Part shown: positions 1 to 8,725 of the stretch, one piece after another
How the letters are laid out: each line of letters starts with the position of its first letter
Position numbering within the stretch: position 1 is the first letter of the stretch
Notes under the pieces: generated by a model
Seen by the model: only the letters and a program-made list of their open reading frames with translations
Databases searched by the model: none
What the model was told of the DNA's origin: nothing
From: Arthrobacter crystallopoietes
GTDB lineage: Bacteria; Actinomycetota; Actinomycetes; Actinomycetales; Micrococcaceae
Length of the DNA: 64,000 bases
Assembly: GCF_017603825.1 (NCBI RefSeq)
Contig: NZ_CP072014.1
Coordinates: 3,472,001-3,536,000 of the forward strand
Reading direction: 5' to 3'
Made by a program: the position numbers and the translations under genes

Positions 1-231
1 CAGCGCATCGATTCCGCCGGTTGCCAGCACATCCGCGACCAGACTGTCCACTGAGGCATTATCGGTAATATCGGCGGCATAAGCGGCGGCCCCGGTTTCG
101 GCCGCCAGGTCTTCAAGCCGCTCCGCCCTGCGCGCGACCGCTATCACGTCCCAGCCACTGGCACGCAGCGCCCTCACCGATGCCTCGCCGATGCCTGAAC
201 TTGCCCCGGTCACCACTGCACGTTTGCTCAC
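1..231 (-). CDS. SDR family oxidoreductase, 3' part outside window
   Basis: The first 77 residues of a short-chain dehydrogenase/reductase are present; the gene runs off the left edge. Translation from a GTG at 231 begins MSKRAVVTGASSGIG, which carries the glycine-rich TGxxxGxG cofactor-binding motif of classical SDRs at residues 8-15. An ALRASGWDVIAVARR segment follows, the second strand of the Rossmann fold, where Arg residues often mark NADP preference. The catalytic YxxxK lies outside the window, so the substrate cannot be inferred. No convincing Shine-Dalgarno sequence precedes the GTG. The family call is secure; the function is not. Confidence 0.85.
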   Translation of the reverse strand, partial: MSKRAVVTGASSGIGEASVRALRASGWDVIAVARRAERLEDLAAETGAAAYAADITDNASVDSLVADVLATGGIDAL

Positions 232-249
232 AGGACCAGCGTAAACAGG

Positions 250-609
250 TCAGGTGCGCAATCTCCCGTTTAAGTACTCGTATAACACCACGGCTTGGTT
301 GTGCTCTTCGTCCTTCGCGCTGAAGAGCAATGTCATCCGGTCGTGGCTCCCTGCGGCGTCGATCAGGACCTGGACAGCATCGGACTGCCGCAGCTCCTTG
401 CGGTAGGCCTGGGCAAAATCATCGAATTTCTCCGGATCGTGGCCGAACTCTTTACGGAGCCCGTCGGAGGGACCGACGTCTTTGAGCCATAGGTCGATCT
501 GCGCGTCGTCCTTCTTGATGCCCCGGGGCCACAGCCGGTCCACCAGCACACGGTATCCGTCCGCTGGATCGGCTTCTTCGTAGATGCGTTTGACCCGGAT
601 ACTTCCCAT
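250..609 (-). CDS. DUF488 (YeaO-like) family protein
   Basis: This 119-residue protein has the DUF488 signature: an N-terminal IRVKRIYE strand, DGYRVLVDRLWPRGI near residues 18-32, a DLWLKDVGPS segment, and a C-terminal hydrophobic strand (MTLLFSAKDEEHNQA). Family members are small cytosolic proteins of unproven biochemistry. The ATG at 609 has no Shine-Dalgarno sequence but lies six bases after a TAGCAT hexamer, so the mRNA may be leaderless. The start codon also lies in one arm of a 13-bp perfect inverted repeat (602-634). The gene diverges from valS. Family assignment is good; function unknown. Confidence 0.85.
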   Translation of the reverse strand: MGSIRVKRIYEEADPADGYRVLVDRLWPRGIKKDDAQIDLWLKDVGPSDGLRKEFGHDPEKFDDFAQAYRKELRQSDAVQVLIDAAGSHDRMTLLFSAKDEEHNQAVVLYEYLNGRLRT

Positions 610-634
610 AGGCGCATGCTACGCCTATGGGAAG
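602..634. promoter_or_regulatory. 13-bp perfect inverted repeat over the DUF488 start
   Basis: Arms 602-614 (CTTCCCATAGGCG) and 622-634 (CGCCTATGGGAAG) pair perfectly around a 7-base loop. The left arm contains the complement of the DUF488 ATG. On the minus strand TAGCAT (621-616) sits six bases before that ATG, the usual spacing for an actinobacterial leaderless -10 box. The repeat may be an operator for autoregulation, or a hairpin in longer transcripts read towards valS. Confidence 0.5.
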
Positions 635-713
635 GGCGCTTCCGGCAGAGCCCTGCGAGCGGGCCGCTACCGCGGATATGAATCCGTTCCCGCTGTCATG
701 GGAGAATGACCCC

Positions 714-3335
714 ATGGCTGAACATGAACCGGGCACAGACACGCCCGCAACCGTAAACGTCCCCGACAAGCCGGCCCTCGAAGGCCTTGAGGCTGTCCTC
801 ACCCAGCAGTGGCGCGAAAAAGGAACCTACAAGTTCAACCCGGACACTACCCGGGAACAGGTTTACTCGATCGACACTCCGCCGCCGACCGCATCGGGAT
901 CGCTGCATGTGGGCCACATGTTCTCCTACACGCAGACCGACGTTCTGGCCCGTTTCCAGCGCATGCAGGGCAAGAACGTTTTCTATCCGATGGGCTGGGA
1001 TGACAACGGCCTGCCCACCGAACGCCGGGTGCAGAATTTCTACGGTGTCCGCTGCGACCCGTCCGTGCCGTACAACCCCGATTACCAGCCACCGGCAAAA
1101 CCCGCAAAGAACCAGCGTGATTTCGACGTCGTGTCCCGGCGGAACTTCATCGAGCTCTGCGAGGAGCTTGCCGTCGAAGACGAAAAGGTCTTCGAAAACC
1201 TTTTCAGCACGCTCGGCCTGTCCGTCGACTGGGAACTGACCTACCGGACCATCGACGACGTTTCCCGAGCAGTCTCCCAGCGTGCCTTCCTGGCGAATCT
1301 GACCGCCGGCGACGCATATATGGCCGAAGCCCCGACGCTTTGGGACGTCACGTTCCGCACTGCGGTTGCCCAGGCTGAACTCGAAGACCGGGAAATGCCC
1401 GGGGCGTACTACCGTTATGCCTTCGAAACGCCGGACGGCGAGAAGATCCACATCGAAACCACCCGGCCCGAACTGCTGGCCGCTTGTGTGGCACTCGTTG
1501 CCCACCCCGACGACGAGCGCTACCAGCCGCTGTTCGGCACGAAGGTCAAATCCCCGTTGTTCGGCGTCGAGGTAGAAGTCAAGGCCCACCCGCTGGCTAA
1601 GCCGGACAAGGGCGCCGGCATTGCCATGGTCTGTACCTTCGGCGACCTTACCGACGTCACCTGGTGGCGTGAACTGCAGTTGCCTACCCGGGCCATTGTG
1701 GGACGGGACGGCCGCATCGCCGCCGAAACACCGGAATGGATCACTTCCGACGAGGGCAAGGCCAATTACGCCGAGATCGCCGGCAAGACTGTCTTCTCCG
1801 CCAAGGAGAAGGTCGTCGAACTGTTGGACGCTGCCGGAGAACTGGACGGCGAGCCGAAGAAGATGTCCCACCCGGTCAACTTCTACGAAAAGGGCGACAA
1901 GCCGCTCGAGGTCGTCACGTCTCGCCAGTGGTACATCCGCAACGGCGGCCGCGACGCCGACCGCCGGGAGCGGCTGATCGGCCGTGGCCGGGACATCGAG
2001 TTCCATCCGGCCTTCATGCGTTCCCGCTACGAAAACTGGATCGAAGGACTCAACGGTGACTGGCTGGTCTCCCGCCAGCGGTTCTTCGGGGTTCCGATCC
2101 CGGTCTGGTACCCCTTGGATTCCGCAGGGAACCCGGATTACGACAACCCGGTGCTGCCGGCGGACGAGATGCTGCCAGTGGATCCCGCAGCGGAACCAGC
2201 CCCGGGTTACGCCGAATCCCAGCGCGACGTTCCCGGCGGCTTTACCGGAGACGCCGACGTACTGGACACCTGGGCGACGTCCTCACTAACACCTCAGATC
2301 GTGGGTAAGTGGAGCCGCGACGAAGAGTTCTTCGGCAAGGTCTTTCCGTTCGACCTGCGTCCGCAAGGCCACGACATCATCCGTACCTGGCTCTTCTCCA
2401 CCGCGGTGCGCGCGGATGCGCTCAACAGCTGCGCACCGTGGAAGCATGCCGCGATCTCCGGCTGGATCCTTGACCCGGACCGCAAAAAGATGTCCAAGTC
2501 CAAGGGCAACGTCGTGGTTCCGACGGATGTCCTCGAGCAGTTTGGTGCCGATGCGGTGCGCTATTGGGCCGCATCGGCCAAGCTGGGCGCAGACACGGCT
2601 TATGAAATCGCACAGATGAAGATCGGCCGCAGGCTGGCCATCAAGCTGCTCAACGCCTCCAAGTTTGTGCTCAACCTGGGGGCCACCGAAACGTCGGTCA
2701 TCTCCTCCGACGCATCGGTGATCACCAACCCGCTGGACAAGTCGCTGCTGGGACAGCTGGCCGATGTGGTCGAGCAGGCTACTGCGGCATTCGAGAAGTA
2801 CGATTACGCCCGGGCGCTCCAGATCAGCGAGAGCTTCTTCTGGTCCTTCACGGACGACTATGTCGAGCTGATCAAGGACCGCGCCTACGGCGGCGCCGGT
2901 GATGCGGAGCAAGCGAGTGTGCTGGCGACGCTGGCCACAACCCTGGACGCCCTGCTGCGACTCTTCGCACCCTTCCTGCCGTTCGCCACTGAGGAAGTCT
3001 GGGGGTGGTGGCGCGCCGGTTCCGTCCACCGAACGGAGTGGCCGACGACGGCGGCGCTGTCAGGTATCGCCGCGGACGCCGACAAGGATTTGCTCGGCAC
3101 GGTCGCACTGGCCCTCGGCGGCATCCGGAAGGCAAAGTCCGAGGCCAAGGTCAAGCAGCGTACCGAGGTCGTGACTGCTTTGATCAGCGGATCCGCGCAG
3201 CAGGTGGCGCAGCTGGAAGCCGGTCTGGGCGATCTGAAGGCGGCAGGCAACGCCAATGAGCTGAAGCTCACGGAAGCGGACGGTGAATTAACAGTCTCCG
3301 GCGTCGAACTCGCAGCAGCTGAAGAGCCGGCGTAA
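714..3335 (+). CDS. valS: valine--tRNA ligase
   Basis: This 873-residue class I aminoacyl-tRNA synthetase charges tRNA-Val. The HIGH-type motif is HVGH at 65-68 and the KMSKS motif lies near 592-596 (KKMSKSKGN). The CP1 editing domain contains the ETTRPELLAA segment, and an anticodon-binding domain follows. The ATG at 714 is chosen because GGAGAA (701-706) lies seven bases upstream; an in-frame extension to 627 would reach into the divergent palindrome. After the HVGH motif it has a DNGLPTER stretch in place of the DHAGIATQ typical of most bacterial ValRS, which places it in the archaeal/rickettsial-like branch. The C-terminus is short, without the usual long coiled-coil arm. Identity is secure. 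Confidence 0.96.
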   Translation: MAEHEPGTDTPATVNVPDKPALEGLEAVLTQQWREKGTYKFNPDTTREQVYSIDTPPPTASGSLHVGHMFSYTQTDVLARFQRMQGKNVFYPMGWDDNGLPTERRVQNFYGVRCDPSVPYNPDYQPPAKPAKNQRDFDVVSRRNFIELCEELAVEDEKVFENLFSTLGLSVDWELTYRTIDDVSRAVSQRAFLANLTAGDAYMAEAPTLWDVTFRTAVAQAELEDREMPGAYYRYAFETPDGEKIHIETTRPELLAACVALVAHPDDERYQPLFGTKVKSPLFGVEVEVKAHPLAKPDKGAGIAMVCTFGDLTDVTWWRELQLPTRAIVGRDGRIAAETPEWITSDEGKANYAEIAGKTVFSAKEKVVELLDAAGELDGEPKKMSHPVNFYEKGDKPLEVVTSRQWYIRNGGRDADRRERLIGRGRDIEFHPAFMRSRYENWIEGLNGDWLVSRQRFFGVPIPVWYPLDSAGNPDYDNPVLPADEMLPVDPAAEPAPGYAESQRDVPGGFTGDADVLDTWATSSLTPQIVGKWSRDEEFFGKVFPFDLRPQGHDIIRTWLFSTAVRADALNSCAPWKHAAISGWILDPDRKKMSKSKGNVVVPTDVLEQFGADAVRYWAASAKLGADTAYEIAQMKIGRRLAIKLLNASKFVLNLGATETSVISSDASVITNPLDKSLLGQLADVVEQATAAFEKYDYARALQISESFFWSFTDDYVELIKDRAYGGAGDAEQASVLATLATTLDALLRLFAPFLPFATEEVWGWWRAGSVHRTEWPTTAALSGIAADADKDLLGTVALALGGIRKAKSEAKVKQRTEVVTALISGSAQQVAQLEAGLGDLKAAGNANELKLTEADGELTVSGVELAAAEEPA

Positions 3336-3352
3336 CCAGCCGTTAACGAGGG

Positions 3353-3388
3353 GAAGCCCCATCAGCGTTTAGCCGTTGGTGGGGCTTC
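3353..3388 (+). terminator. hairpin after valS
   Basis: GAAGCCCCA (3353-3361) pairs with TGGGGCTTC (3380-3388) across an 18-base loop, 18 bases after the valS stop. There is no strong T-run, which is common for actinobacterial terminators. Confidence 0.6.
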
Positions 3389-3544
3389 GACTCGATGATT
3401 CATGTAGTGACATTCAGAATCTCCCGAACTCCGCAGAACTTCAGGTCTTCCAAGCCTTGTCACTGGCTGGCAGTTGGTGGAACTGAGTCCATTCAACTTG
3501 TCTCTGAATCTTTGGTGTTCGTTCCCGCATCTTTTGGGGGATGC

Positions 3545-3560
3545 GTATAAACATTTATAC
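3545..3560. promoter_or_regulatory. AT-rich palindrome in the valS/dsbA-like gap
   Basis: GTATAAA-CA-TTTATAC is a perfect 7-bp inverted repeat of almost pure A+T in an otherwise GC-rich chromosome. It lies between two convergent genes in a 293-base stretch (3336-3628) that holds no gene. It resembles an operator or an isolated -10 region, but no gene start is nearby. A small CAGCG/CGCTG hairpin at 3614-3626 follows the downstream minus-strand gene and may help terminate it. Confidence 0.3.
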
Positions 3561-3628
3561 TCCCCCGCAAGCCGACACGCCAGAGGTTGAGAAATTTTTT
3601 TCTGCTAAATCTCCAGCGTGCCGCTGCT

Positions 3629-4249
3629 TTAGTCGAACTCGGGACTGGTCGTGCGGGAGCGCTTGATCTCATAGAAGTACGGGAATTCCGCCAGCGCGAC
3701 GGCGCCATCGAAGATCCGTCCGGCCGTATCTCCACGGGGAATCCGTGTCAGTACCGGTCCAAAGAAGGCGGTTCCGTTGAAAGCAACTACCGGGGTTCCG
3801 ACCTCATCGCCCACCAGACTGATGCCTTCCTCATGGCTGGCGCGCAACTGCTCGTCATATTCATCAGAGGTGGCGAATCCAGCCAGGTCTGCCGGAAGGC
3901 CTGCTTCCGCCAGCGACGCCGTGATGACGGCCTCGATGTCCTTGTTGCCTTCGTTGTGGATACGGGTTCCCATGGCGTCGTACAGCCGCTTGACGAAGTC
4001 GGCACCGTGCAGTTCCCGGGCGGCAATGATGACGCGGACCGGGCCCCAGGCGGTCTTCAGGAATTCCTTGTAATTGTCCGGCAACTCATCCCGGCCATCG
4101 TTCAGTACTGCCAGGCTCATGACGTGCCAGTCCACTTTAACCTCACGGACCTTTTCAACCTCCAGCATCCAGCGTGAGGTGATCCATGCGAACGGGCATG
4201 CGGGATCGAACCAGAAATCAACGGTCGATGGTGAGTTGTTATCGGACAT
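3629..4249 (-). CDS. DsbA-family protein, mycothiol-dependent nitroreductase homologue
   Basis: This 206-residue thioredoxin-fold protein is very like M. tuberculosis Rv2466c, a mycothiol-dependent reductase that activates nitro-prodrugs. The shared segments are DFWFDPx[33 protein letters not shown], VGTPVVxxNG and [13 protein letters not shown]. The mycobacterial enzyme has a CPWC active site; here residues 18-21 read CPFA, so only the first cysteine remains. Reduction by mycothiol through a mixed disulphide could still work with one thiol. The gene lies downstream of the two clpX genes with a 55-base gap and may share their transcript. No signal peptide is seen, so it is cytosolic. Family is secure; enzymatic activity is inferred. 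Confidence 0.88.
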   Translation of the reverse strand: MSDNNSPSTVDFWFDPACPFAWITSRWMLEVEKVREVKVDWHVMSLAVLNDGRDELPDNYKEFLKTAWGPVRVIIAARELHGADFVKRLYDAMGTRIHNEGNKDIEAVITASLAEAGLPADLAGFATSDEYDEQLRASHEEGISLVGDEVGTPVVAFNGTAFFGPVLTRIPRGDTAGRIFDGAVALAEFPYFYEIKRSRTTSPEFD

Positions 4250-4304
4250 ACTCAGAACTCCTTATTGTGGAAACACTTGTGGTACTGAAATGCGCAACCG
4301 GGAA

Positions 4305-5597
4305 TCAGGCGGATTTGTTCCGGCGCAGGGCAGCAACGTCCTGCGGGATCAGGATGGGATTGCCTTTACCCTTGATGACGTCGCCGGTTATGACCACGGA
4401 AGCGATATCCTGCCGGCTCGGTATCTCGAACATCACCGGCTGCAGCGCTTCTTCCACAATGGCACGCAGTCCGCGGGCGCCGGTCCCCCGCTCGAGGGCG
4501 AGATCCGCAACCGTTTCGAGGGCCTCCGGCTCGAACGAAAGCTCCACACCGTCGAGTTGGAACATCTTCTGGTACTGCTTGATCAGTGCGTTCTTCGGCT
4601 CTGTCAGGATCTGGATAAGCGCCGGGCGGTCCAGTTTCGATACCGTGGTAATCACCGGCAGGCGTCCGATGAATTCCGGTATCAGTCCGAACTTCAGCAA
4701 GTCCTCCGGCATGACCTGCCCGCGGCTGTCCACGTCCTTCGAAACCTCGCGCAGCACCGCGCCAAAGCCGACTCCCTTGCCTCCGGACCTGCTGTCAACG
4801 ATTTCCTCTAGTCCGGCGAAGGCGCCGGCCACGATGAAGAGCACGTTGGTCGTATCAAGCTGGATGGCTTCCTGCTGCGACTGCTTCTTGCCGCCCTGCG
4901 GTGGAACGGAGGCTACGGTTCCCTCGAGGATTTTCAGCAGTGCCTGCTGGACACCTTCACCGGAAACGTCGCGGGTGATGGATGGGTTCTCGCTCTTGCG
5001 CGAGATCTTGTCGATCTCGTCTATGTAGATGATCCCCTGCTCGGCCTTCTTGACATCATAGTCAGCGGCCTGCAGAAGCTTGAGCAGAATGTTCTCGACG
5101 TCTTCGCCCACGTAGCCGGCCTCGGTCAGGGCCGTCGCATCCGCTATGGCGAACGGAACGTTGAGCCGGCGTGCCAGGGTCTGCGCGAGAAAAGTCTTGC
5201 CGCAGCCCGTCGGACCGACCAGCAGGATATTGGATTTGCCGACCTCGACGTCGGCCAGCGGACCGGCGTCGGCGGAATCAGGAGAAGCTTCGGATACCGG
5301 AGCCGGCTGGGTACGTTTGTAGTGGTTGTAGACCGCAACAGCCAGGGCGCGCTTCGCAGGCTCTTGCCCAATGACGTATTCCTGCAGGGACTCGAAGATC
5401 TCCCGCGGTTTGGGCAGTTCGAAGCCGTCAGGCTCGGACGCTACCGAAAATTCTTCCACGAGCATCTCGTTGCACAGCCCGATACATTCGTCACAGATGT
5501 AGACCCCGTGGCCCGCGACCAGCTTTCGGACCTGTTTCTGGCTTTTGGCGCAGAAAGAGCATTTGAGCAGGTCGCCGTTTCCACCAATGCGGGCCAT
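4305..5597 (-). CDS. second ClpX-like AAA+ unfoldase (divergent paralogue)
   Basis: This 430-residue protein aligns without gaps to the ClpX encoded immediately upstream. It keeps the zinc-binding cysteines C13/C16/C35/C38, Walker A GPTGCGKT (128-135), the GYVG pore-1 loop (161-164), Walker B IIYIDE (189-194), the arginine-finger segment [11 protein letters not shown] and the sensor-2 GTGARGLR motif, so ATPase activity is expected. Two functional loops differ: the pore-entrance RKH motif is KKQ (237-239, followed by SQQEA), and the ClpP-docking IGF tripeptide is VGF (276-278). Changes in RKH are known to alter recognition of ssrA-type tags. The gap to the upstream clpX is 51 bases, so the two are probably cotranscribed. 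It could form mixed hexamers with canonical ClpX, or serve a separate substrate set. Confidence 0.9.
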   Translation of the reverse strand: MARIGGNGDLLKCSFCAKSQKQVRKLVAGHGVYICDECIGLCNEMLVEEFSVASEPDGFELPKPREIFESLQEYVIGQEPAKRALAVAVYNHYKRTQPAPVSEASPDSADAGPLADVEVGKSNILLVGPTGCGKTFLAQTLARRLNVPFAIADATALTEAGYVGEDVENILLKLLQAADYDVKKAEQGIIYIDEIDKISRKSENPSITRDVSGEGVQQALLKILEGTVASVPPQGGKKQSQQEAIQLDTTNVLFIVAGAFAGLEEIVDSRSGGKGVGFGAVLREVSKDVDSRGQVMPEDLLKFGLIPEFIGRLPVITTVSKLDRPALIQILTEPKNALIKQYQKMFQLDGVELSFEPEALETVADLALERGTGARGLRAIVEEALQPVMFEIPSRQDIASVVITGDVIKGKGNPILIPQDVAALRRNKSA

Positions 5598-5648
5598 ATT
5601 CCGTCCTCTACCTGGTCGTCTTTCTGGATTGTGCGGCGCCCGTTCCGG

Positions 5649-6941
5649 TCAGGCGGACTTGTTACGTCGCTTGGCAACCACGTCATGGGAAATCAGCGAA
5701 GGCTCCCCCTTGCCGTTCACCACATCGGCGGTAATCACCACGGAAGCGATGTCTTCGCGGCTGGGCAGGTCGAACATCACAGGTTGCAGAGCTTCCTCGA
5801 CAATGGCCCGCAGTCCGCGGGCACCTGTCCCCCGTTCGAGCGCGAGCTGGGCCACGGCATCCAGAGCCTCCGATTCGAAGGAGAGCTCGACACCGTCCAG
5901 TTGGAACATTTTCTGGTACTGCTTGATGAGTGCGTTCTTGGGTTCGGTGAGGATCTGGATCAGCGCGGTGCGGTCAAGGTTCGACACCGTAGTGATCACC
6001 GGCAGGCGGCCGATAAATTCAGGGATCAAGCCGAATTTCAGCAAGTCTTCCGGCATGACTTCGCCGTAACTGTCGGCGTCCTTGCTGGCGTCGCTCAGTG
6101 GGGCACCGAACCCGATGCCCTTGCGTCCGGCGCGTGAACCGATGATTTCCTCCAGCCCGGCGAAGGCGCCGGCCACGATGAAGAGCACATTTGTGGTGTC
6201 GATCTGGATGAATTCCTGATGCGGGTGCTTCCGGCCGCCCTGCGGCGGAACGGAGGCTACGGTCCCCTCGAGAATTTTCAGCAGTGCCTGCTGGACCCCT
6301 TCACCGGAAACGTCGCGGGTGATGGATGGGTTCTCGCTCTTGCGCGAGATCTTGTCGATCTCATCAATGTAGATGATGCCCTGCTCGGCCTTCTTGACGT
6401 CATAGTCGGCGGCCTGGATGAGCTTGAGCAGAATGTTCTCGACGTCTTCGCCGACGTAGCCGGCCTCGGTCAAGGCCGTTGCATCCGCGACGGCAAAGGG
6501 AACGTTGAGCCGGCGTGCCAGGGTTTGGGCCAGATAGGTCTTGCCGCAACCGGTGGGGCCGATCAGCAGAATGTTGGACTTGCCGACCTCAACATCGTCC
6601 AGCGGACTGGTGTCAGCGAGGTTCGCTGAGCTCTTGGGTGCGTGCCCCGATTGGATGCGCTTGTAGTGGTTGTAGACGGCAACAGCCAGTGCCCGCTTGG
6701 CCGGTTCCTGTCCGATGACATATTCCTGCAGGAAGTCGAATATTTCACGCGGCTTGGGCAGCTCAAAGGAACCGAGGTCCGAAACCTCGGACAGCTCTTC
6801 TTCGATGATCTCGTTGCAGAGCTCAATGCATTCGTCACAGATATAGACGCCGGGGCCAGCGATCAGCTTCCGGACTTGCTTCTGGCTTTTGCCGCAGAAG
6901 GAGCACTTGAGCAGGTCAGCGCTCTCACCAATGCGAGCCAT
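5649..6941 (-). CDS. clpX: ATP-dependent Clp protease ATP-binding subunit ClpX (canonical copy)
   Basis: This 430-residue AAA+ unfoldase feeds substrates to ClpP1P2. It has the N-terminal C4 zinc finger (C13, C16, C35, C38), Walker A GPTGCGKT (128-135), pore loop GYVG (161-164), Walker B IIYIDE (189-194), an intact RKH loop (237-239, [11 protein letters not shown]) and the ClpP-docking IGF tripeptide (276-278). The ATG at 6941 is preceded by AAGGGGACTGAAT, a good ribosome-binding site. Because it keeps all consensus loops and lies nearest clpP2, it is taken as the housekeeping copy. The coding DNA is nearly identical to the downstream copy across the ATPase core, which indicates tandem duplication or gene conversion. 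Confidence 0.96.
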   Translation of the reverse strand: MARIGESADLLKCSFCGKSQKQVRKLIAGPGVYICDECIELCNEIIEEELSEVSDLGSFELPKPREIFDFLQEYVIGQEPAKRALAVAVYNHYKRIQSGHAPKSSANLADTSPLDDVEVGKSNILLIGPTGCGKTYLAQTLARRLNVPFAVADATALTEAGYVGEDVENILLKLIQAADYDVKKAEQGIIYIDEIDKISRKSENPSITRDVSGEGVQQALLKILEGTVASVPPQGGRKHPHQEFIQIDTTNVLFIVAGAFAGLEEIIGSRAGRKGIGFGAPLSDASKDADSYGEVMPEDLLKFGLIPEFIGRLPVITTVSNLDRTALIQILTEPKNALIKQYQKMFQLDGVELSFESEALDAVAQLALERGTGARGLRAIVEEALQPVMFDLPSREDIASVVITADVVNGKGEPSLISHDVVAKRRNKSA

Positions 6942-7079
6942 ATTCAGTCCCCTTACTTGGTCCTACTGGAATCGGTCAACGCCCGGGAGCGGCACCTGGA
7001 GCTCCCATGCTCAGACGAATGAAGGCGGCTGACTAGCTTCCACTCTAAATCACTTGGCTGACAGTTTCAGTAACCACAG

Positions 7080-7111
7080 AGCCCGTGGTGCCATGTTAAG
7101 CACCACGGGCT
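7080..7111 (-). terminator. hairpin between clpP2 and clpX
   Basis: AGCCCGTGGTGC (7080-7091) and GCACCACGGGCT (7100-7111) form a perfect 12-bp stem with an 8-base loop, 37 bases after the clpP2 stop. It should end or attenuate the clpP1P2 transcript, so clpX probably has its own promoter in the remaining 138 bases. Confidence 0.75.
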
Positions 7112-7147
7112 GAGTGGATCAGCAATGACGCTGCCAGTACACAATCA

Positions 7148-7822
7148 TTAGGCCTTGTTGATGGCCGGCTTGTGGATCTTACGAGAATCGAGGACCTGGT
7201 CGATCAGTCCGTAAGACAACGCATCTTCCGCCGTCAGGATCTTGTCTCGCTCGATGTCGACGTTGACCTGCTCCGAAGTCCTGCCGCTATGCAGCGCCAG
7301 AGTGTCTTCGAGCCAAGTGCGCATACGCATGACCTCGGCTGCCTGGATCTCCAGGTCAGAAGCTTGCCCACGCTCACCGCCCCCGAGTGCCGGCTGGTGG
7401 ATCAGCACGCGTGCGTTCGGCAACGCCAGTCGCTTGCCCGGGGTACCCGCCGCCAGCAATACGGCGGCAGCGCTGGCCGCTTGTCCGAGGCAGACAGTCT
7501 GGATCTCGGGACGAATGTACTGCATCGTGTCGTAGATAGCCGTCATTGCGGTGAAGGAACCACCCGGCGAGTTGATGTACAGCGTGATGTCGCGGTCCGG
7601 ATCCGTGGATTCCAGGACCAGCAACTGTGCCATGATGTCGTCCGCCGAGGCGTCGTCCACCTGCACGCCGAGGAAAATGATCCGGTCCTCAAAGAGCTTG
7701 GTGTAGGGGTCCTGGCGCTTGAAGCCGTAAGGCGTGCGCTCCTCGAACTGCGGCAGCACATAGCGGCTGGTCGGAAGGTTGGCTGCGTGGCCGCCGGCAG
7801 CGGCAGCAAAATTGTGGTTCAT
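7148..7822 (-). CDS. clpP2: ATP-dependent Clp protease proteolytic subunit 2
   Basis: This 224-residue serine peptidase is one of the two subunits of the mixed ClpP1P2 barrel. The catalytic triad is visible: Ser117 in GQAASAAA, His142 in LIHQP, Asp193 in [10 protein letters not shown]. The INSPGGSF and YDTMQYI segments are typical of ClpP. A 20-residue N-terminal extension resembles the propeptide that is trimmed in actinobacterial ClpP2. It lies 51 bases downstream of clpP1 in the same direction and forms an operon with it. The ClpX genes follow beyond a terminator. Confidence 0.95.
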   Translation of the reverse strand: MNHNFAAAAGGHAANLPTSRYVLPQFEERTPYGFKRQDPYTKLFEDRIIFLGVQVDDASADDIMAQLLVLESTDPDRDITLYINSPGGSFTAMTAIYDTMQYIRPEIQTVCLGQAASAAAVLLAAGTPGKRLALPNARVLIHQPALGGGERGQASDLEIQAAEVMRMRTWLEDTLALHSGRTSEQVNVDIERDKILTAEDALSYGLIDQVLDSRKIHKPAINKA

Positions 7823-7873
7823 CGTGATTCTCCTGCTTCTAATGATCGTAGGGACGTATCGCAGAACCTGCGA

Positions 7874-8500
7874 TCATGAATCCTGTGAAGTTCCGCCGCC
7901 GCCGGTAACGCCGCCGGCGTGGGCCGAAATCTTGTCGAAGAAGCCGTACTCGAGGCCTTCCTCAGCGGTAAACCACTTGTCGCGGTCATTATCCTTGAGG
8001 ATCTGCTCCACAGTCTGGCCGGTCTGCTCTGCGGTCAGCTCAGCCATAACGCGCTTCATGTGCAGAATCAGCTCGGCCTGGATCTTGATGTCGGACGCAG
8101 TACCGCCGATACCGCCGGAGGGCTGGTGCATCAGGATGCGCGCGTGCGGAGTGGCGTAGCGCTTGCCCTTGGTTCCCGAGGACAGCAGGAACTGGCCCAT
8201 GGAAGCTGCCAAGCCGGTGGCGACCGTGACGACATCATTCGGAATGAACTGGATGGTGTCATAGATGGCCATGCCTGCCGTCACCGAACCGCCGGGCGAG
8301 TTGATGTAGAGGTAGATGTCCTTGTCAGGATCCTCGGCCGAAAGCAGCAGCAGCTGGGAACAGATGGCATTGGCGTTCTCGTCCCGCACTTCCGAGCCAA
8401 GCCAGATAATGCGTTCCTTCAGCAGGCGATTGTAGATGTAGTCTTCCCGGGTGGCCGGGTCGACGGTGGCCATCTTCGGAGTGGTTGATTCACTGGACAT
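7874..8500 (-). CDS. clpP1: ATP-dependent Clp protease proteolytic subunit 1
   Basis: This 208-residue ClpP has the triad Ser100 (GLAASMGQF), His125 (LMHQPSGG) and Asp174 ([11 protein letters not shown]). The ATG at 8500 is chosen because AGAGG lies about nine bases upstream; a longer open frame reaches 8536 without a ribosome-binding site. ClpP1 pairs with ClpP2 in a heterotetradecamer that is essential in mycobacteria. A match to the ClgR operator lies about 120 bases upstream (8621-8634), so the operon is probably induced by protein-folding stress. The glycine-rich C-terminus (GGVTGGGG) is probably disordered. Confidence 0.95.
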   Translation of the reverse strand: MSSESTTPKMATVDPATREDYIYNRLLKERIIWLGSEVRDENANAICSQLLLLSAEDPDKDIYLYINSPGGSVTAGMAIYDTIQFIPNDVVTVATGLAASMGQFLLSSGTKGKRYATPHARILMHQPSGGIGGTASDIKIQAELILHMKRVMAELTAEQTGQTVEQILKDNDRDKWFTAEEGLEYGFFDKISAHAGGVTGGGGTSQDS

Positions 8501-8620
8501 TCTGAAATACCTCTCGCTTGTCCCCACAGGCTGCACCGGTGGCCGGTGCAGTCCCCAGGTTCTTTTTCCTTCTTGGACACTAACGCGGATCAGTGCCCGT
8601 TTCTGCCTTATTTACGGGCT

Positions 8621-8634
8621 GTTCGCTGACGGCG
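8621..8634 (-). promoter_or_regulatory. putative ClgR operator upstream of clpP1P2
   Basis: GTTCGCTGACGGCG matches the streptomycete ClgR motif GTTCGC-N5-GCG exactly, and matches the core CGCYNANRGCG described for Corynebacterium. It lies between tig and clpP1, 121 bases upstream of the clpP1 ATG. The 3' outer half (CAT) is not symmetric. The motif is recalled from the literature. No such site was found in the gap upstream of clpX, where the nearest candidate has six rather than five spacer bases. Confidence 0.6.
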
Positions 8635-8672
8635 CATCAGAGCGCCGGGACGTTGCAGGCAGGTGGTTAAAC

Positions 8673-8709
8673 GCGGCAGCCGCCCACCCCGTGAAGGGCA
8701 GGCGGCCGC
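8673..8709 (-). terminator. GC-rich hairpin after tig
   Basis: GCGG (8673-8676) and CCGCC (8680-8684) pair with GGCGG (8701-8705) and CCGC (8706-8709), leaving a three-base bulge and a 16-base loop. It lies just after the tig stop on the minus strand and probably ends that transcript before the clpP1 promoter. Confidence 0.45.
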
Positions 8710-8725
8710 CGTGAAACTCTGCTGT

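Noticed and set aside
696-2006. Long open frame antisense to valS
   Set aside because: It is a high-GC shadow of the valS frame, without motifs or a ribosome-binding site.
6985-7003. CGC...GCG half-sites upstream of clpX as a ClgR box
   Set aside because: The spacer is six rather than five bases and the inner positions do not match.
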